64,000 nucleotides of DNA from Rhodoferax_B ferrireducens_A (GCF_031458075.1 NZ_JAVDXT010000001.1:62001-126000); one strand, 5' to 3'; positions 9,150-17,843 are shown, counted from the first letter of the stretch. The notes: a model not told the origin generated them from the sequence alone. A program made the numbers and translations.

Positions 9150-9944
9150 ATGGACTTGGGAATTTCTGGCCGTTGGGCCTTGGTGTGTGGGGCCAGCAAA
9201 GGCCTGGGCTGGGGCTGCGCACAGGCGCTGGTGCGCGAGGGGGTGAACGTGCTGATCGTCGCCCGCGGTGCCGAAGTCTTGGCCACGGCTGCTGCGAAAT
9301 TGGTAGCTGACAACGAAGGTACTAGCAGCGCTAGCGTGCTTTTTTGTGCTGCAGATATCACCACGCCCGAAGGCCGGGCGGCGGTGTTCGCGATCCGCCA
9401 GGATTTCGATATCGTCGTCACCAACGCGGGCGGCCCGCCCACCGGCGACTTCCGCAGCTGGGACCGCGAAGCCTGGCTGAAAGCGGTGGACGCCAACATG
9501 CTGACGCCGATCGAACTGATCAAGGCCACGGTGGACGGCATGGCGGCGCGTGGCTTTGGCCGCATCGTCAACATCACCAGCAGCGCGGTGAAGGCGCCGA
9601 TCGACGTGCTGGGCCTGAGCAATGGCGCGCGCAGCGGCCTGACGGGCTTTGTGGCCGGCGTGGCGCGCAGCCCGTTGGCCGGCCAGGGCGTGACCATCAA
9701 CAACCTGCTGCCGGGCGCGTTCGACACCGACCGCCTGCGCGGCAATATGCAGGGCGCGGCGGCCAAAACCGGCAGCAGCGTGGACGCGGTCGCCGACGCC
9801 CGGCGCAAGACGATTCCGGCCCAGCGCTTTGGCACGCCGGAAGAGTTTGGCGCGGTCTGCGCGTTCCTGTGCAGCGCCCAGGCCGGTTACATCACCGGCC
9901 AGAACGTACTGGTCGATGGCGGCGCCTACCCCGGCACTTACTGA
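9150..9944 (+). CDS. SDR family protein lacking the canonical Tyr-xxx-Lys
   Basis: 264 aa from ATG 9150, preceded by AAAGGAG. The Rossmann fingerprint GASKGLG and the NAGG motif (TNAGGPPTG) are intact, and a Ser follows in INITSSAV. At the position of the catalytic YxxxK the protein reads LGLSNGARSGL, so Tyr and Lys are replaced by Ser and Arg. This matches an atypical FabG-like SDR subgroup known to lack the active-site Tyr. The reaction is therefore uncertain. The 3' end overlaps the convergent trpS stop by 7 bases. Confidence 0.82.
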   Translation: MDLGISGRWALVCGASKGLGWGCAQALVREGVNVLIVARGAEVLATAAAKLVADNEGTSSASVLFCAADITTPEGRAAVFAIRQDFDIVVTNAGGPPTGDFRSWDREAWLKAVDANMLTPIELIKATVDGMAARGFGRIVNITSSAVKAPIDVLGLSNGARSGLTGFVAGVARSPLAGQGVTINNLLPGAFDTDRLRGNMQGAAAKTGSSVDAVADARRKTIPAQRFGTPEEFGAVCAFLCSAQAGYITGQNVLVDGGAYPGTY

Positions 9945-11221
9945 GCGTTCTTCAGGGCTTCCAGCGCCTGGGTGACTTCATCCAGGCCCACGCCCTCGGC
10001 AGGCTGCAGGCTACCCAGGGCGGCCAGGCCTTCGGCTTGCAGCTGGGCAATCGCCCGGCCGGCGTCCTTGGGCGCCTCGAAGCCGGCGCTGAGCAAGAGC
10101 AGGTGGCCGTGCGCATCGACCAGCTTGAAGTGGAACTTGCCGTCGGCTTCGCGGTACTGCTTGAAGCTGGGCAGTGCCGCTTTGGCCACCTTGGCCGACT
10201 TTTGCACCGCCTGGGCCCGCAGGTCGCGCAGGCCCACCGCGTGGCGCAGCTTGGCGATGAACGGGGTGGCGGTCTGGCGGGCCTTGGCGGCACCGGCCAG
10301 CAAGATGTCTTCCACCTGGCCAGGGTTGTCCATGTAGGACTGGTAGGCCTGGCGCATGGGCGCGATCTCGCGGTCTATGCGCTCGAACAACACCTGCTTG
10401 GCGTCGCCCCAGGCAATGCCGTCGGCGTAGGCCTGGCGCAGGCTGGTGGTCTCTGCTTCGCTGGCGAAGGCCTGGTAGATCTGGAACAGGGCCGAGCCCT
10501 CGGTGTCCTTGGGCTCGCCGGGTGCGCGCGAATCGGTGAGGATGCCGGCAATCAGCTTGCGCAACTCGGCCCGCGGGGTGAACAGCGGAATCGTGTTGTC
10601 GTAGCTCTTGCTCATCTTACGGCCGTCCAGGCCGGGCAGGGTGGCCACGGATTCTTCAATCAGCGCCTCGGGCAGCACGAAATGTTCGCCATACACATGG
10701 TTGAAGCGCTGGGCGATGTCGCGCGCCATCTCGATGTGCTGGATCTGGTCGCGGCCCACGGGTACCTTGTGGGCGTTGAACATCACGATGTCAGCCGCCA
10801 TCAGCACCGGGTACATGAACAGGCCGGCGCTGATGTCGGCATCCGGGTCGGCTTGCGCGGCCAGGTTCTTGTCGACCGAGGCCTTGTAGGCATGGGCACG
10901 GTTCAGCATGCCCTTGGCGCTCATGCAGGTCAGCAGCCAGGTCAGCTCGGGGATTTCCGGGATGTCGGACTGGCGGTAGAAGGCCACGCGGTTCGGGTCC
11001 AGCCCGGCGGCCAGCCAGCTGGCGGCGATCTCCAGCGTCGAGCGCTGGATGCGTGCCGGGTCGTCGATCTTGATCAGCGCGTGGTAGTCGGCCAGGAAGT
11101 AGAAGCTCTCCACCCCCGGCGCCAGGCTGGCGCGTACCGAAGGGCGGATGGAGCCCACGTAATTGCCCAGGTGGGGCGTGCCCGAGGTGGTGATGCCAGT
11201 TAAAACACGTGAGGAAGTCAT
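9938..11221 (-). CDS. trpS: Tryptophanyl-tRNA synthetase
   Basis: 427 aa from ATG 11221. It charges tRNA-Trp. Class I signatures are TSGTPHLGNY (HIGH-like, residues 13-21) and KMSKS at 202-206. The enzyme is about 90 residues longer than E. coli TrpS; the extra part (~340-427) is a C-terminal appendix seen in many Burkholderiales TrpS. It is the last gene of a minus-strand cluster with the M50 protease, YciO, DMT and PHP genes. The gap to the protease stop is only 10 bases. Confidence 0.95.
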   Translation of the reverse strand: MTSSRVLTGITTSGTPHLGNYVGSIRPSVRASLAPGVESFYFLADYHALIKIDDPARIQRSTLEIAASWLAAGLDPNRVAFYRQSDIPEIPELTWLLTCMSAKGMLNRAHAYKASVDKNLAAQADPDADISAGLFMYPVLMAADIVMFNAHKVPVGRDQIQHIEMARDIAQRFNHVYGEHFVLPEALIEESVATLPGLDGRKMSKSYDNTIPLFTPRAELRKLIAGILTDSRAPGEPKDTEGSALFQIYQAFASEAETTSLRQAYADGIAWGDAKQVLFERIDREIAPMRQAYQSYMDNPGQVEDILLAGAAKARQTATPFIAKLRHAVGLRDLRAQAVQKSAKVAKAALPSFKQYREADGKFHFKLVDAHGHLLLLSAGFEAPKDAGRAIAQLQAEGLAALGSLQPAEGVGLDEVTQALEALKNAQ

Positions 11222-11231
11222 AAACAATTAA

Positions 11232-11900
11232 TCAACGGATCAAGAAGGTCAGGGGGCTGAGCAGGATATCCAGCAGGCCGAAAGTCAGGCCCATCACCGG
11301 CTGCAGCCACAGGCTGCTGACGATGCCCGAAATCACCAGGGCCATCACGATGAAGAAACCCCAGGGTTCGATGCGTGACACCAGGGCGGCCTGGCGGTAG
11401 GGCAGCAGGCCGACCAGAATGCGGCCACCGTCCAGCGGCGGCAGCGGGAACAGGTTGAAGGCGAACATCACCACATTGACCAGCATGCCGGCCTTGCACA
11501 TCCTGAGGAAAAATGGCTCGGTGATGCCCGCACCGACCAGCAGATACAGCAGCACGCCCCACAAAAAGGCCTGGATCAGATTGGCGCCCGGGCCGGCCAA
11601 GGCCACCCAGACCATGTCGCGCTTGGGATTGCGCAGGTTGCCGAAGTTGACTGGCACCGGCTTGGCATAGCCGAACAGGAAGGCGCCGGAGGTGGCGAAG
11701 TACAGCAGCAGCGGCATCAGAATCGTGCCCACCGGGTCGATGTGCTTGACCGGGTTCAGGGTGATGCGCCCCATGCGGTAGGCGGTGTTGTCGCCAAAAT
11801 GGTGGGCGATGTACCCATGAGCGGCCTCGTGCACCGTGATGGCAAACAGCACGGGCAGGGCGTAGATGAGGACGGTTTGGATCAGGTATTGGATATCCAC
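11232..11900 (-). CDS. Site-2 protease family (M50) membrane metalloprotease
   Basis: 222 aa, about six membrane segments. The zinc motif HEAAH is at 24-28 inside the first hydrophobic helix, with NPVKHIDPVGTI as the conserved NP-x-DP block and ALAGPGANL before another helix. This is the minimal, PDZ-less S2P type that cleaves within the membrane. Substrates are unknown. The position next to trpS is a recurrent arrangement in this bacterial group. Confidence 0.9.
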   Translation of the reverse strand: MDIQYLIQTVLIYALPVLFAITVHEAAHGYIAHHFGDNTAYRMGRITLNPVKHIDPVGTILMPLLLYFATSGAFLFGYAKPVPVNFGNLRNPKRDMVWVALAGPGANLIQAFLWGVLLYLLVGAGITEPFFLRMCKAGMLVNVVMFAFNLFPLPPLDGGRILVGLLPYRQAALVSRIEPWGFFIVMALVISGIVSSLWLQPVMGLTFGLLDILLSPLTFLIR

Positions 11901-11926
11901 GGAGCGTATGTCTCAGGGCTTAGGGT

Positions 11927-12562
11927 TTAGAGGCCAATAGCAGCCAGGTCGCCCCGGCCCTGGCGCACCAGCACCGGGTCGCCGCCGGTGCCCATGTCGG
12001 TCAGGTCGATGACGGTGGTGGGCTCCAGGGGGCAGGCACCGGCATCCAGCACGGCGGCGATCTGGTGTTCGAAGCGTTCGCGTATGGCTTCGGCGTCGTT
12101 CAGCGGATCGGTTTCACCCGGAGGAATCAGGGTGGTCGCCAGCAGGGGCGCGCCATGCATCTCCAGCAGGGCTTGCAGGGTTTTGTGGTCGGGCACGCGC
12201 AGGCCTATGGTTTTGCGCGAGGGGTGGCTCAGGCGGCGTGGCACTTCCTTGCTGGCTTCCAGAATGAAGGTGTAGGGGCCAGGCGTGGCGGCCTTGAGCA
12301 GGCGGTACTGCTTGTTGTCGACCCGGGCGTAGTTGGCCAGCTCGCTGAGGTCGCGGCACAGCAGGGTCAGGTGGTGCTTGTCGTCCACTCCCCGGGTGCG
12401 GCGCAGCAGATCGGCCGCGGCCTTGTCGTCCAGATGGCAGACCAAGGCATAGCTGGAGTCGGTCGGCACCGCCACCAGCTTGCCTTGCCCCAGCAGGGCC
12501 ACGGTTTGTTTGAGCAGGCGGGCCTGGGGATTGTCGGGGTGGATTTCGAAGTACTGTGCCAT
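11927..12562 (-). CDS. YciO-type Sua5/YrdC family protein
   Basis: 211 aa covering one YrdC domain. Features are VAVPTDSSYALVCHLDDKAA, KHHLTLLCRDL and ATPGPYTFILEASKEVPRR, the substrate-binding surface for L-threonylcarbamoyladenylate formation. It lacks the C-terminal Sua5 domain. YciO proteins are paralogues of TsaC whose role in tRNA t6A synthesis is weaker or different. In E. coli yciO neighbours the PHP phosphatase gene, and here the two are separated only by a DMT gene. Confidence 0.87.
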   Translation of the reverse strand: MAQYFEIHPDNPQARLLKQTVALLGQGKLVAVPTDSSYALVCHLDDKAAADLLRRTRGVDDKHHLTLLCRDLSELANYARVDNKQYRLLKAATPGPYTFILEASKEVPRRLSHPSRKTIGLRVPDHKTLQALLEMHGAPLLATTLIPPGETDPLNDAEAIRERFEHQIAAVLDAGACPLEPTTVIDLTDMGTGGDPVLVRQGRGDLAAIGL

Positions 12563-12572
12563 GGGTCGATTA

Positions 12573-13490
12573 TCAGGATTCAGCCGGTTGGACAGAAATG
12601 CGGCTTTCCCGCACGGTCAGCCAGGCGCCGGCAGCGCCGCAGACCGCTACCAGCAGTATGCCCAGGGTCGCCCATTGGTCGGGCACATGGGAAAACACCA
12701 GCCAGCCGCCGAGCATGGCAAAGCCGATCTGCCCGTACAAAAACGGGGTCAGGGTGGCAGCCGGGGTGCGGGCATAGGCCAGGATCAGCAGGAAGTGGCC
12801 CACCGTGGCCATCAAACCCATCAGCAGCATGCCGCCCCATAGGCGCCAATCGTGGATGGGAACCCAGAAGAACGGTACCGCGATGGACGCCACCACGGTG
12901 CCGATCCAGCCGGTGTAGAAGTGCATGGTGAACGGGTCTTCGGTTTTGGCGAGACGGCTGGTCAGCACCTGGAACCAGGCATTGGTGGCTACCAGGCCCA
13001 GCGGCAGCAGGGTGGCCCAGCGGAAGGTATCGCCACCGGGGCGGATGATGATCAGCGTACCCACAAAGCCGCCCACGACCAGCATCCAGCGCAGGGCCGA
13101 TACGCGGTCGCCCAGGAGGGCTGCCACCAGGGTGATCACCAGTGGGGTGATCATCACGATGGCGGTGAATTCGCCTACCGGCATGTGCTTCAGGCTCAGG
13201 AACGACAGCAGACTGCTGGTCAGCAGCAGCACGCCACGCAGGCATTGGAACCTGGGGTGCGCGGTGCGCAGCAGCGCCATACCGCGCAGCGGCAGCATGG
13301 CCGCGGTGGTGACCGAGGCCTGGAAGAGATAGCGTACCCACAGCGCCATCAGCAAGGGCACGCTGGCGCTGGTCCATTTGGTGGTGGTATCCAAGGTGGC
13401 AAAGCACGCGACCGCCACTGTGACCAGCGCAATGCCGGCCAGTGCAGATGCCGGGCGGCTCACTGGATGCGGTCCGCGAGCAACTCCCAT
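12573..13490 (-). CDS. DMT superfamily transporter (EamA)
   Basis: 305 aa with ten predicted membrane segments in two EamA halves (first half ALAGIALVTVAVACFATLD, second half LLPLGLVATNAWFQVLTSRL). The ATG at 13490 lies within the 3' end of the upstream PHP gene (31-base overlap), so the two are probably translationally coupled. The substrate is unknown. It is a different subfamily from the DMT protein at 8248. Confidence 0.83.
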   Translation of the reverse strand: MGVARGPHPVSRPASALAGIALVTVAVACFATLDTTTKWTSASVPLLMALWVRYLFQASVTTAAMLPLRGMALLRTAHPRFQCLRGVLLLTSSLLSFLSLKHMPVGEFTAIVMITPLVITLVAALLGDRVSALRWMLVVGGFVGTLIIIRPGGDTFRWATLLPLGLVATNAWFQVLTSRLAKTEDPFTMHFYTGWIGTVVASIAVPFFWVPIHDWRLWGGMLLMGLMATVGHFLLILAYARTPAATLTPFLYGQIGFAMLGGWLVFSHVPDQWATLGILLVAVCGAAGAWLTVRESRISVQPAES

Positions 13491-14314
13491 ACCGGCGTCA
13501 GATCGCCCGGCAGGTAGGGCAGGGTGCCCAGGTCGGTATGGCTCTCATCCGGGCTGTGGAAGTCGCTGCCGCGCGATGCGGCCAGGCCGAATTCCCGCGC
13601 CATGTCGGCGTATTCCACGTATTCGGCTACGGTATGGCTGCCGGTGACGACTTCGACCCCTGTGCCGCCATGGGCCTTGAATTCGCTGAACAGCGCGTAC
13701 TCTTCGTTGGCGGAAAATTTATAACGGCCCGGGTGGGCGATCACTGCCAGGCCACCCGTCTGGGTGATCCAGCCGACCGCATCCTTGAGGGTAGCCCAGC
13801 GGTGCGGCACGTAGCCGGGTTTGCCTTCGGTCAGGTATTTGCGAAACACCTCGTAGGTGTCTTTGCAGACACCGGACTCCACCAAAAAGCGGGCGAAATG
13901 GGTGCGCGAAATCAACGCGGGGTTGCCTACAAATTTGAGTGCGCCTTCATAGGCATCGCGAATGCCCACCGTTGCCAGGCCGGCGGCCATTTCCATGGCC
14001 CGCGCGCCACGGCCGCCGCGCGTGGCTTCCAGGCCTTGCTGCATCAACGGGCTGCTGGCGTCAAAGCCCAGGCCAACAATGTGCACGGTTTCACCGGCAA
14101 AAGTGACGGAAATCTCGGCGCCGGTCAGGTACTTCATGCCGTGGGCCTTGGCGGCGGCGGCAGCGCGTTGCTGGCCACCCACTTCGTCGTGGTCGGTCAA
14201 AGCCCAGAGCTCGACTCCGTTGGCGCTGGCGCGGGCGGCGAGTTGTTCGGGCGTCAAGGTGCCGTCGGAGACGACCGAGTGGCAATGGAGGTCGGCGTTG
14301 AGTATGGAGGTCAC
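13460..14314 (-). CDS. PHP domain phosphoesterase (3',5'-nucleotide bisphosphatase / RNase AM type)
   Basis: 284 aa. The PHP metal ligands are visible: NADLHCHSVVSDGT (two His and Asp), LTDHDEVGG, GAEISV, IAHPGRY and GSDFHSPDE. This matches the E. coli YciV/TrpH family, which hydrolyses 3',5'-bisphosphonucleotides and trims RNA 5' ends. It is probably the first gene of the minus-strand operon ending with trpS. Start at ATG 14314. Confidence 0.88.
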   Translation of the reverse strand: MTSILNADLHCHSVVSDGTLTPEQLAARASANGVELWALTDHDEVGGQQRAAAAAKAHGMKYLTGAEISVTFAGETVHIVGLGFDASSPLMQQGLEATRGGRGARAMEMAAGLATVGIRDAYEGALKFVGNPALISRTHFARFLVESGVCKDTYEVFRKYLTEGKPGYVPHRWATLKDAVGWITQTGGLAVIAHPGRYKFSANEEYALFSEFKAHGGTGVEVVTGSHTVAEYVEYADMAREFGLAASRGSDFHSPDESHTDLGTLPYLPGDLTPVWELLADRIQ

Positions 14315-14376
14315 AATCTGATTTTAGGCGCTATGGGTTTTCCCTGCCCCCGGTGGCGCCAAATCTGCGGGCCATA

Positions 14377-14407
14377 AAAAAACCCGCCGGGTAAGAGCGG
14401 GTTTTTT
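14377..14407 (-). terminator. Intrinsic terminator after rpmB-rpmG
   Basis: The stem AAAAAACCCGC (14377-14387) pairs with GCGGGTTTTTT (14397-14407) around a 9-base loop. T-tracts exist on both strands, so it can act in both directions. It lies just 3' of rpmG and isolates it from the PHP operon. Confidence 0.9.
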
Positions 14408-14432
14408 CGTGCGACTGGAAGACCAGGCTGAA

Positions 14433-14603
14433 TTACTTCAGCTTGATTTCCTTGTAGTCCACATGCTTGCGAGCTTTGGGATCAAACTTGCTGATCAACA
14501 TTTTCTCGGGCATGGTTTTCTTGTTTTTGGTCGTGGTGTAGAAGTGCCCCGTACCTGCTGTGGATTCCAGCTTGATTTTTTCGCGTCCGCCTTTGGTTGC
14601 CAT
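14433..14603 (-). CDS. rpmG: 50S ribosomal protein L33
   Basis: 56 aa, read directly from the sequence: starts MATKGGREKIKLES, contains GHFYTTTKNKK and ends YKEIKLK. This is the short, cysteine-free L33 type. The start is supported by GGAGCTG 5-11 bases upstream. It follows rpmB by 11 bases in the conserved rpmB-rpmG order and is followed by a strong terminator. Confidence 0.96.
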   Translation of the reverse strand: MATKGGREKIKLESTAGTGHFYTTTKNKKTMPEKMLISKFDPKARKHVDYKEIKLK

Positions 14604-14614
14604 GATTCAGCTCC

Positions 14615-14848
14615 TTATGCTTGGCCACGTGCGCGCAAATCGGCGAGCACAGAGTCGATGCCATTTTTGTCGATCAAACGCAGACCGGCGTTGGAGATGC
14701 GCAAGCGGATCCAACGGTTTTCTGTTTCGACCCAGAAGCGGCGGTATTGCAGGTTCGGCAGGAACCGACGTTTGGTTTTGTTGTTGGCGTGGGAGACATT
14801 GTTCCCAACCATTGGGCCTTTGCCCGTGACTTCACATACGCGTGCCAT
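14615..14848 (-). CDS. rpmB: 50S ribosomal protein L28
   Basis: 77 aa: MARVCEVTGKGPMVGNNVSH start, HANNKTKRRFLPNLQ core and RLRISNAGLRLIDKNG, the classical L28 sequence. It binds 23S rRNA near the exit side of the large subunit. A GAGTGTCC stretch precedes the ATG. It is first in a two-gene operon with rpmG. Confidence 0.96.
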   Translation of the reverse strand: MARVCEVTGKGPMVGNNVSHANNKTKRRFLPNLQYRRFWVETENRWIRLRISNAGLRLIDKNGIDSVLADLRARGQA

Positions 14849-15063
14849 GAGGACACTCCAATCAGAGCCGTGGTGGCGTGAAAGCTACCCCGGCCAATTA
14901 ACGGCGAATCGCCGCACCTCGCCACCTAAGCGGTGGCGGTAAAAGTAATTTACCGAGCCCAATTGGCGCCCGAAAGCACCAGCCAAATTCAGTAAAGCCC
15001 ACGATTATAGCCTTGTCCGGGAAATTCTTGCTGAACTGGCTTGGGGGCATGATTTTTGGCATG

Positions 15064-15095
15064 AAAAAGCCCGCTACTTTTGGGGTAACGGGCTT
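15064..15095 (-). terminator. Terminator downstream of the truncated tRNA-Thr
   Basis: On the minus strand AAGCCCG pairs with CGGGCTT (15067-15073 with 15089-15095), followed by a T run (AAAAA at 15064-15068 on the plus strand). It sits directly 3' of the tRNA half and would be the original terminator of tRNA-Thr(CGT). Confidence 0.75.
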
Positions 15096-15104
15096 CTTGG
15101 TATG

Positions 15105-15152
15105 TGGTGCCGGAGAGATGAATCGAACACCCGACCTTCTCATTACGAATGA
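15105..15152 (-). other. attachment site: 3' half of tRNA-Thr(CGT)
   Basis: Reading the minus strand, the 48 bases give the anticodon loop with CGT (CATTCGTAATGAGAAGG), the variable loop, a T arm containing GTTCGATTC, the 3' acceptor strand CTCCGGC and an encoded ACCA. The matching 5' half is absent: beyond 15152 the sequence no longer pairs or resembles D arm or acceptor. A tyrosine recombinase gene starts 190 bases away. This is the displaced 3' end left when an element integrates in a tRNA gene, so it marks one end of a genomic island. The T stem holds two G-T pairs, a sign of drift. Confidence 0.85.
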
Positions 15153-15280
15153 TGGGATACGCATATTCTCCCTTGTTGATTGATGTTGCTACAATCAATA
15201 TAAATCAACAGCTTATAGACTTTTAACTGGTCAAATTAACAGTCTAGGTGTTGATCGATATTCGTCAAAATAGTGCAAAA

Positions 15281-15324
15281 GTGGCTACATGGTGGCTACA
15301 TGGTGGCTACATGGTGGCTACATG
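15281..15324 (+). repeat. Four perfect 11-bp tandem repeats before the integrase gene
   Basis: GTGGCTACATG occurs four times head to tail, ending 20 bases upstream of the integrase ATG and just before its ribosome site. The period is about one helical turn. It could be arm-type or operator sites, or an unstable microsatellite-like array. The repeat holds in-frame ATG and GTG codons, so extended N-termini are possible. Confidence 0.9.
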
Positions 15325-15344
15325 GATCGACAAAGGGGCAAGTG

Positions 15345-16682
15345 ATGGCAAGACCAAAGAAGGACGCAGTAGTCGATCTGCGAGATGCGCATGAGCTTAC
15401 GGCTGGGTTAATCGAGCGGCTGACCTGCCCGGCTGACAAAGCCCAGGCGTTCCTACGTGATGCCAAGTCCCCCGGCTTGCGTGTGCGCGTTACGGCAGCG
15501 GGCGCCAAATCGTTTGTGTTCGAGGCCAAGCTGAACCGACAGACCATCCGCCGCACCATTGGCGACGTGCGCGCCTGGAGCATTGAGGCTGCCCGTACCG
15601 AGGCGAACCGATTGCGCGTCACGTTGGACGGAGGTACAGACCCCCGCGAGGTGGAGCGCCAACAGTTGGCAGACCTGGCCGCGACGAAAGCCGCTACCGC
15701 TGCCCAGGCGGTGACTGTGGGCGACGTTTGGCCGCGTTACCTGGCAGAGGGCAAGCCCAAGCGCAAAGACGCATTCAAGCCTGGTTACCGTGCCGACCTT
15801 GAAGCGATGGCTTCGCCCGGTGGTCAAAGGAAAAAGCGAGGCAAAGGCTTAACGCGTCCGGGGCCGCTATTCCCGCTGTTGGCGTTGGCGCTGGCCCAGG
15901 TGGACGAGGACGCGCTGAAAAGTTGGTATGACCGTGAGGCCCTGGCCGGCAAGCACCAAGCTGCCCGTGCACTGATGATGTTCCGCGGTTTCCTGCGCTG
16001 GGCCTCTGCCCGGCCTGAATATCGCGCCATGGTGGATCGCGATGCGGGCAAAGCTGCTGCCATTGTCGAAGTGCTACCTGGTAACACTCGCCGTACTGAT
16101 GCTCTTGAGGCTGCTCAGTTGCCGGGCTGGTGGTCGGGTGTGACCCAGCTGAGCAACGTTACAGCCAGCGCCTATCTGCGTGCCATGCTGCTCACCGGCG
16201 CGCGCCGCGAGGAAATGGCCGCGTTGAAATGGGCAGACGTGGATTTTCAGTGGCGCAAACTGACTATTGCCGACAAGGTCGATGCGACCCGGACGATTCC
16301 GTTGACCGACTATCTGGCGTGGCTGCTGGCCAGCCTGCCCAAGGTCGGGCCGTATGTCTTCGCCAGTGCCAGCAAGTCCGGTAGGTTGACCGATACTCGC
16401 GCCAGCCATGCCAAGGCGTTGCAAAGCGCTGGTATTGAAAGTTTGACCATCCACGGGTTGCGTCGGTCGTTCTCGCTGCTCGGCGAAGCCGCGGGTGCGC
16501 CGGCTGGCGCTATTGCCCAGGTCATGGGGCACAAGCCAAGCGCCACCGCCGAGGGCTACCGCCCGCGTAGTGTGGATGCTCTGCGCCCGTTCCTGGCTTG
16601 TATCGAATCGCACATTCTTGAACAGGCAGGGGTGGCATTTGTGGCCGGCGCTGAGCCGGGCAAACTGCGTGCTGTAGCTTAA
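15345..16682 (+). CDS. Tyrosine recombinase / island integrase
   Basis: 445 aa from ATG 15345, chosen for the AAAGGGGC upstream; upstream in-frame codons come from the tandem repeat. The N-terminal arm-binding DUF4102-like region (SPGLRVRVTAAGAKSFVFEAK) precedes a core SAM-like domain and the catalytic domain: Arg in TGARREEMAALKW, HGLRRSF (H-x-x-R), GHKPSATAEGYRPR (His and nucleophile Tyr). It catalyses site-specific integration and excision. Its location beside the tRNA-Thr half strongly suggests that tRNA as its target. Confidence 0.92.
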   Translation: MARPKKDAVVDLRDAHELTAGLIERLTCPADKAQAFLRDAKSPGLRVRVTAAGAKSFVFEAKLNRQTIRRTIGDVRAWSIEAARTEANRLRVTLDGGTDPREVERQQLADLAATKAATAAQAVTVGDVWPRYLAEGKPKRKDAFKPGYRADLEAMASPGGQRKKRGKGLTRPGPLFPLLALALAQVDEDALKSWYDREALAGKHQAARALMMFRGFLRWASARPEYRAMVDRDAGKAAAIVEVLPGNTRRTDALEAAQLPGWWSGVTQLSNVTASAYLRAMLLTGARREEMAALKWADVDFQWRKLTIADKVDATRTIPLTDYLAWLLASLPKVGPYVFASASKSGRLTDTRASHAKALQSAGIESLTIHGLRRSFSLLGEAAGAPAGAIAQVMGHKPSATAEGYRPRSVDALRPFLACIESHILEQAGVAFVAGAEPGKLRAVA

Positions 16683-16776
16683 TGTTTTGCCCCAGCTAGG
16701 TTTAGCGGCTGAAAAGCGGGAACCTTCACCCGCCTGCTGGGGCTTCTATTTGAAGTGACACCTTGAAGGGGTGCGG

Positions 16777-17691
16777 ATGTCGGTATATACGGTTCCTGTT
16801 GGTACGACAGTTATTTCTGTAGGCAAACTGCTGCAATGGATTGCCGAACAAGTGATACCTGTAGTTGAAGTGCCTTCAAGCCTGGGGGATCTGACAAAAC
16901 AGATGCTTCTCGGAAGAAATGATCAGGGCTTGGACCATTGGCAGGACCAGCCGCTGGCGCTTGAGGACTGGGCGATATTGGATCGCGTATGGAAGGGCTT
17001 GCCAGACGTGCTCAGCGTCGATCAGTTGGAATGGCCGGCATACAAAGGTGCCTTTGAGCGATGGAAGCAGGCCAACCCGGAAGATGCACCGCCTTGGAGA
17101 CCTGCGGCTATCTTCGTAGACCAAGTTGGAACAGACCAAATTAAGCGTAGTAACGTGTTCAATACTCATTATTGGGTATTGGATGGCAGGCTTAAGTCTG
17201 GCGAGACCCGAGGGATTTCGGAAGACCGTGTGGAGACGCGTCAGATGGGACCAGGTGTGTTACTGCCAGTTGCAGAGGCCAAAGCCTACCTGGAGCAAGC
17301 TGGGTTTACGTTGGAAGTTGGGACGATACCCGCGTCAGCACAGAGCTCCGCAGCGCCCGCGCCTGCGGTGGGGCTTGACTATTCGCTACTGGCAACCCCG
17401 GCCGAATTATTAGACGCATTTGGAAAATGGGGAATGCAAGCCGCCTGGTTTAGTGACCTTAACAGCCGTAAATGGCTACACGACTCGCGCCGCCGAACTG
17501 GCCAAGGCCAACGTGGACACACCATCGAACCTTTGTTTTGCCCGTTTGAGGTGATGAATGGATTGATTAGAAAAGTCCGTAAAGAAAAGCGCCTGCAACC
17601 AGATACAGCGTGGCGAACGCTAGAGCACAAATTTCCAAAGGTCTACGCAACATTTGAAAACCACGACCCTCGCGACCGGACCAGGGGTTAA
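16777..17691 (+). CDS. Uncharacterised island protein
   Basis: 304 aa from ATG 16777; a GTG two codons earlier overlaps the GAAGGGG ribosome site and is less likely. I recognise no domain. The protein is soluble, Trp-rich and without a signal peptide; the C-terminal third is basic (DSRRRTGQGQRG, RKVRKEKRLQ). It lies between the integrase and small regulatory genes, as do many cargo or accessory genes of integrative elements. A possible 8-bp stem (GCCCCAGC/GCTGGGGC) lies between it and the integrase gene. Confidence 0.65.
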   Translation: MSVYTVPVGTTVISVGKLLQWIAEQVIPVVEVPSSLGDLTKQMLLGRNDQGLDHWQDQPLALEDWAILDRVWKGLPDVLSVDQLEWPAYKGAFERWKQANPEDAPPWRPAAIFVDQVGTDQIKRSNVFNTHYWVLDGRLKSGETRGISEDRVETRQMGPGVLLPVAEAKAYLEQAGFTLEVGTIPASAQSSAAPAPAVGLDYSLLATPAELLDAFGKWGMQAAWFSDLNSRKWLHDSRRRTGQGQRGHTIEPLFCPFEVMNGLIRKVRKEKRLQPDTAWRTLEHKFPKVYATFENHDPRDRTRG

Positions 17692-17843
17692 CTGAGAACT
17701 GACCGGGTGACACAAACCCGGACGCAAGCTATCGGACAGGGTTTTCCCAATGGTAGGGGGGACCGTCTCGACTGGGTATTGACGCACTAAAAAACCCTGA
17801 CTTCGAAATGCAACCATGTTCAACAAACCGAGAGGTTTACGCC

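Noticed and set aside
16689..16746. Terminator after integrase (GCCCCAGC ... GCTGGGGC)
   Set aside because: Eight-bp stem but loop of about 40 bases and no T tract, so not convincing.
17737..17799. CAGGGTTTT ... AAAACCCTG inverted pair as terminator or att site
   Set aside because: Only 9-bp arms with a 45-base loop; no T run and no link to the integrase.
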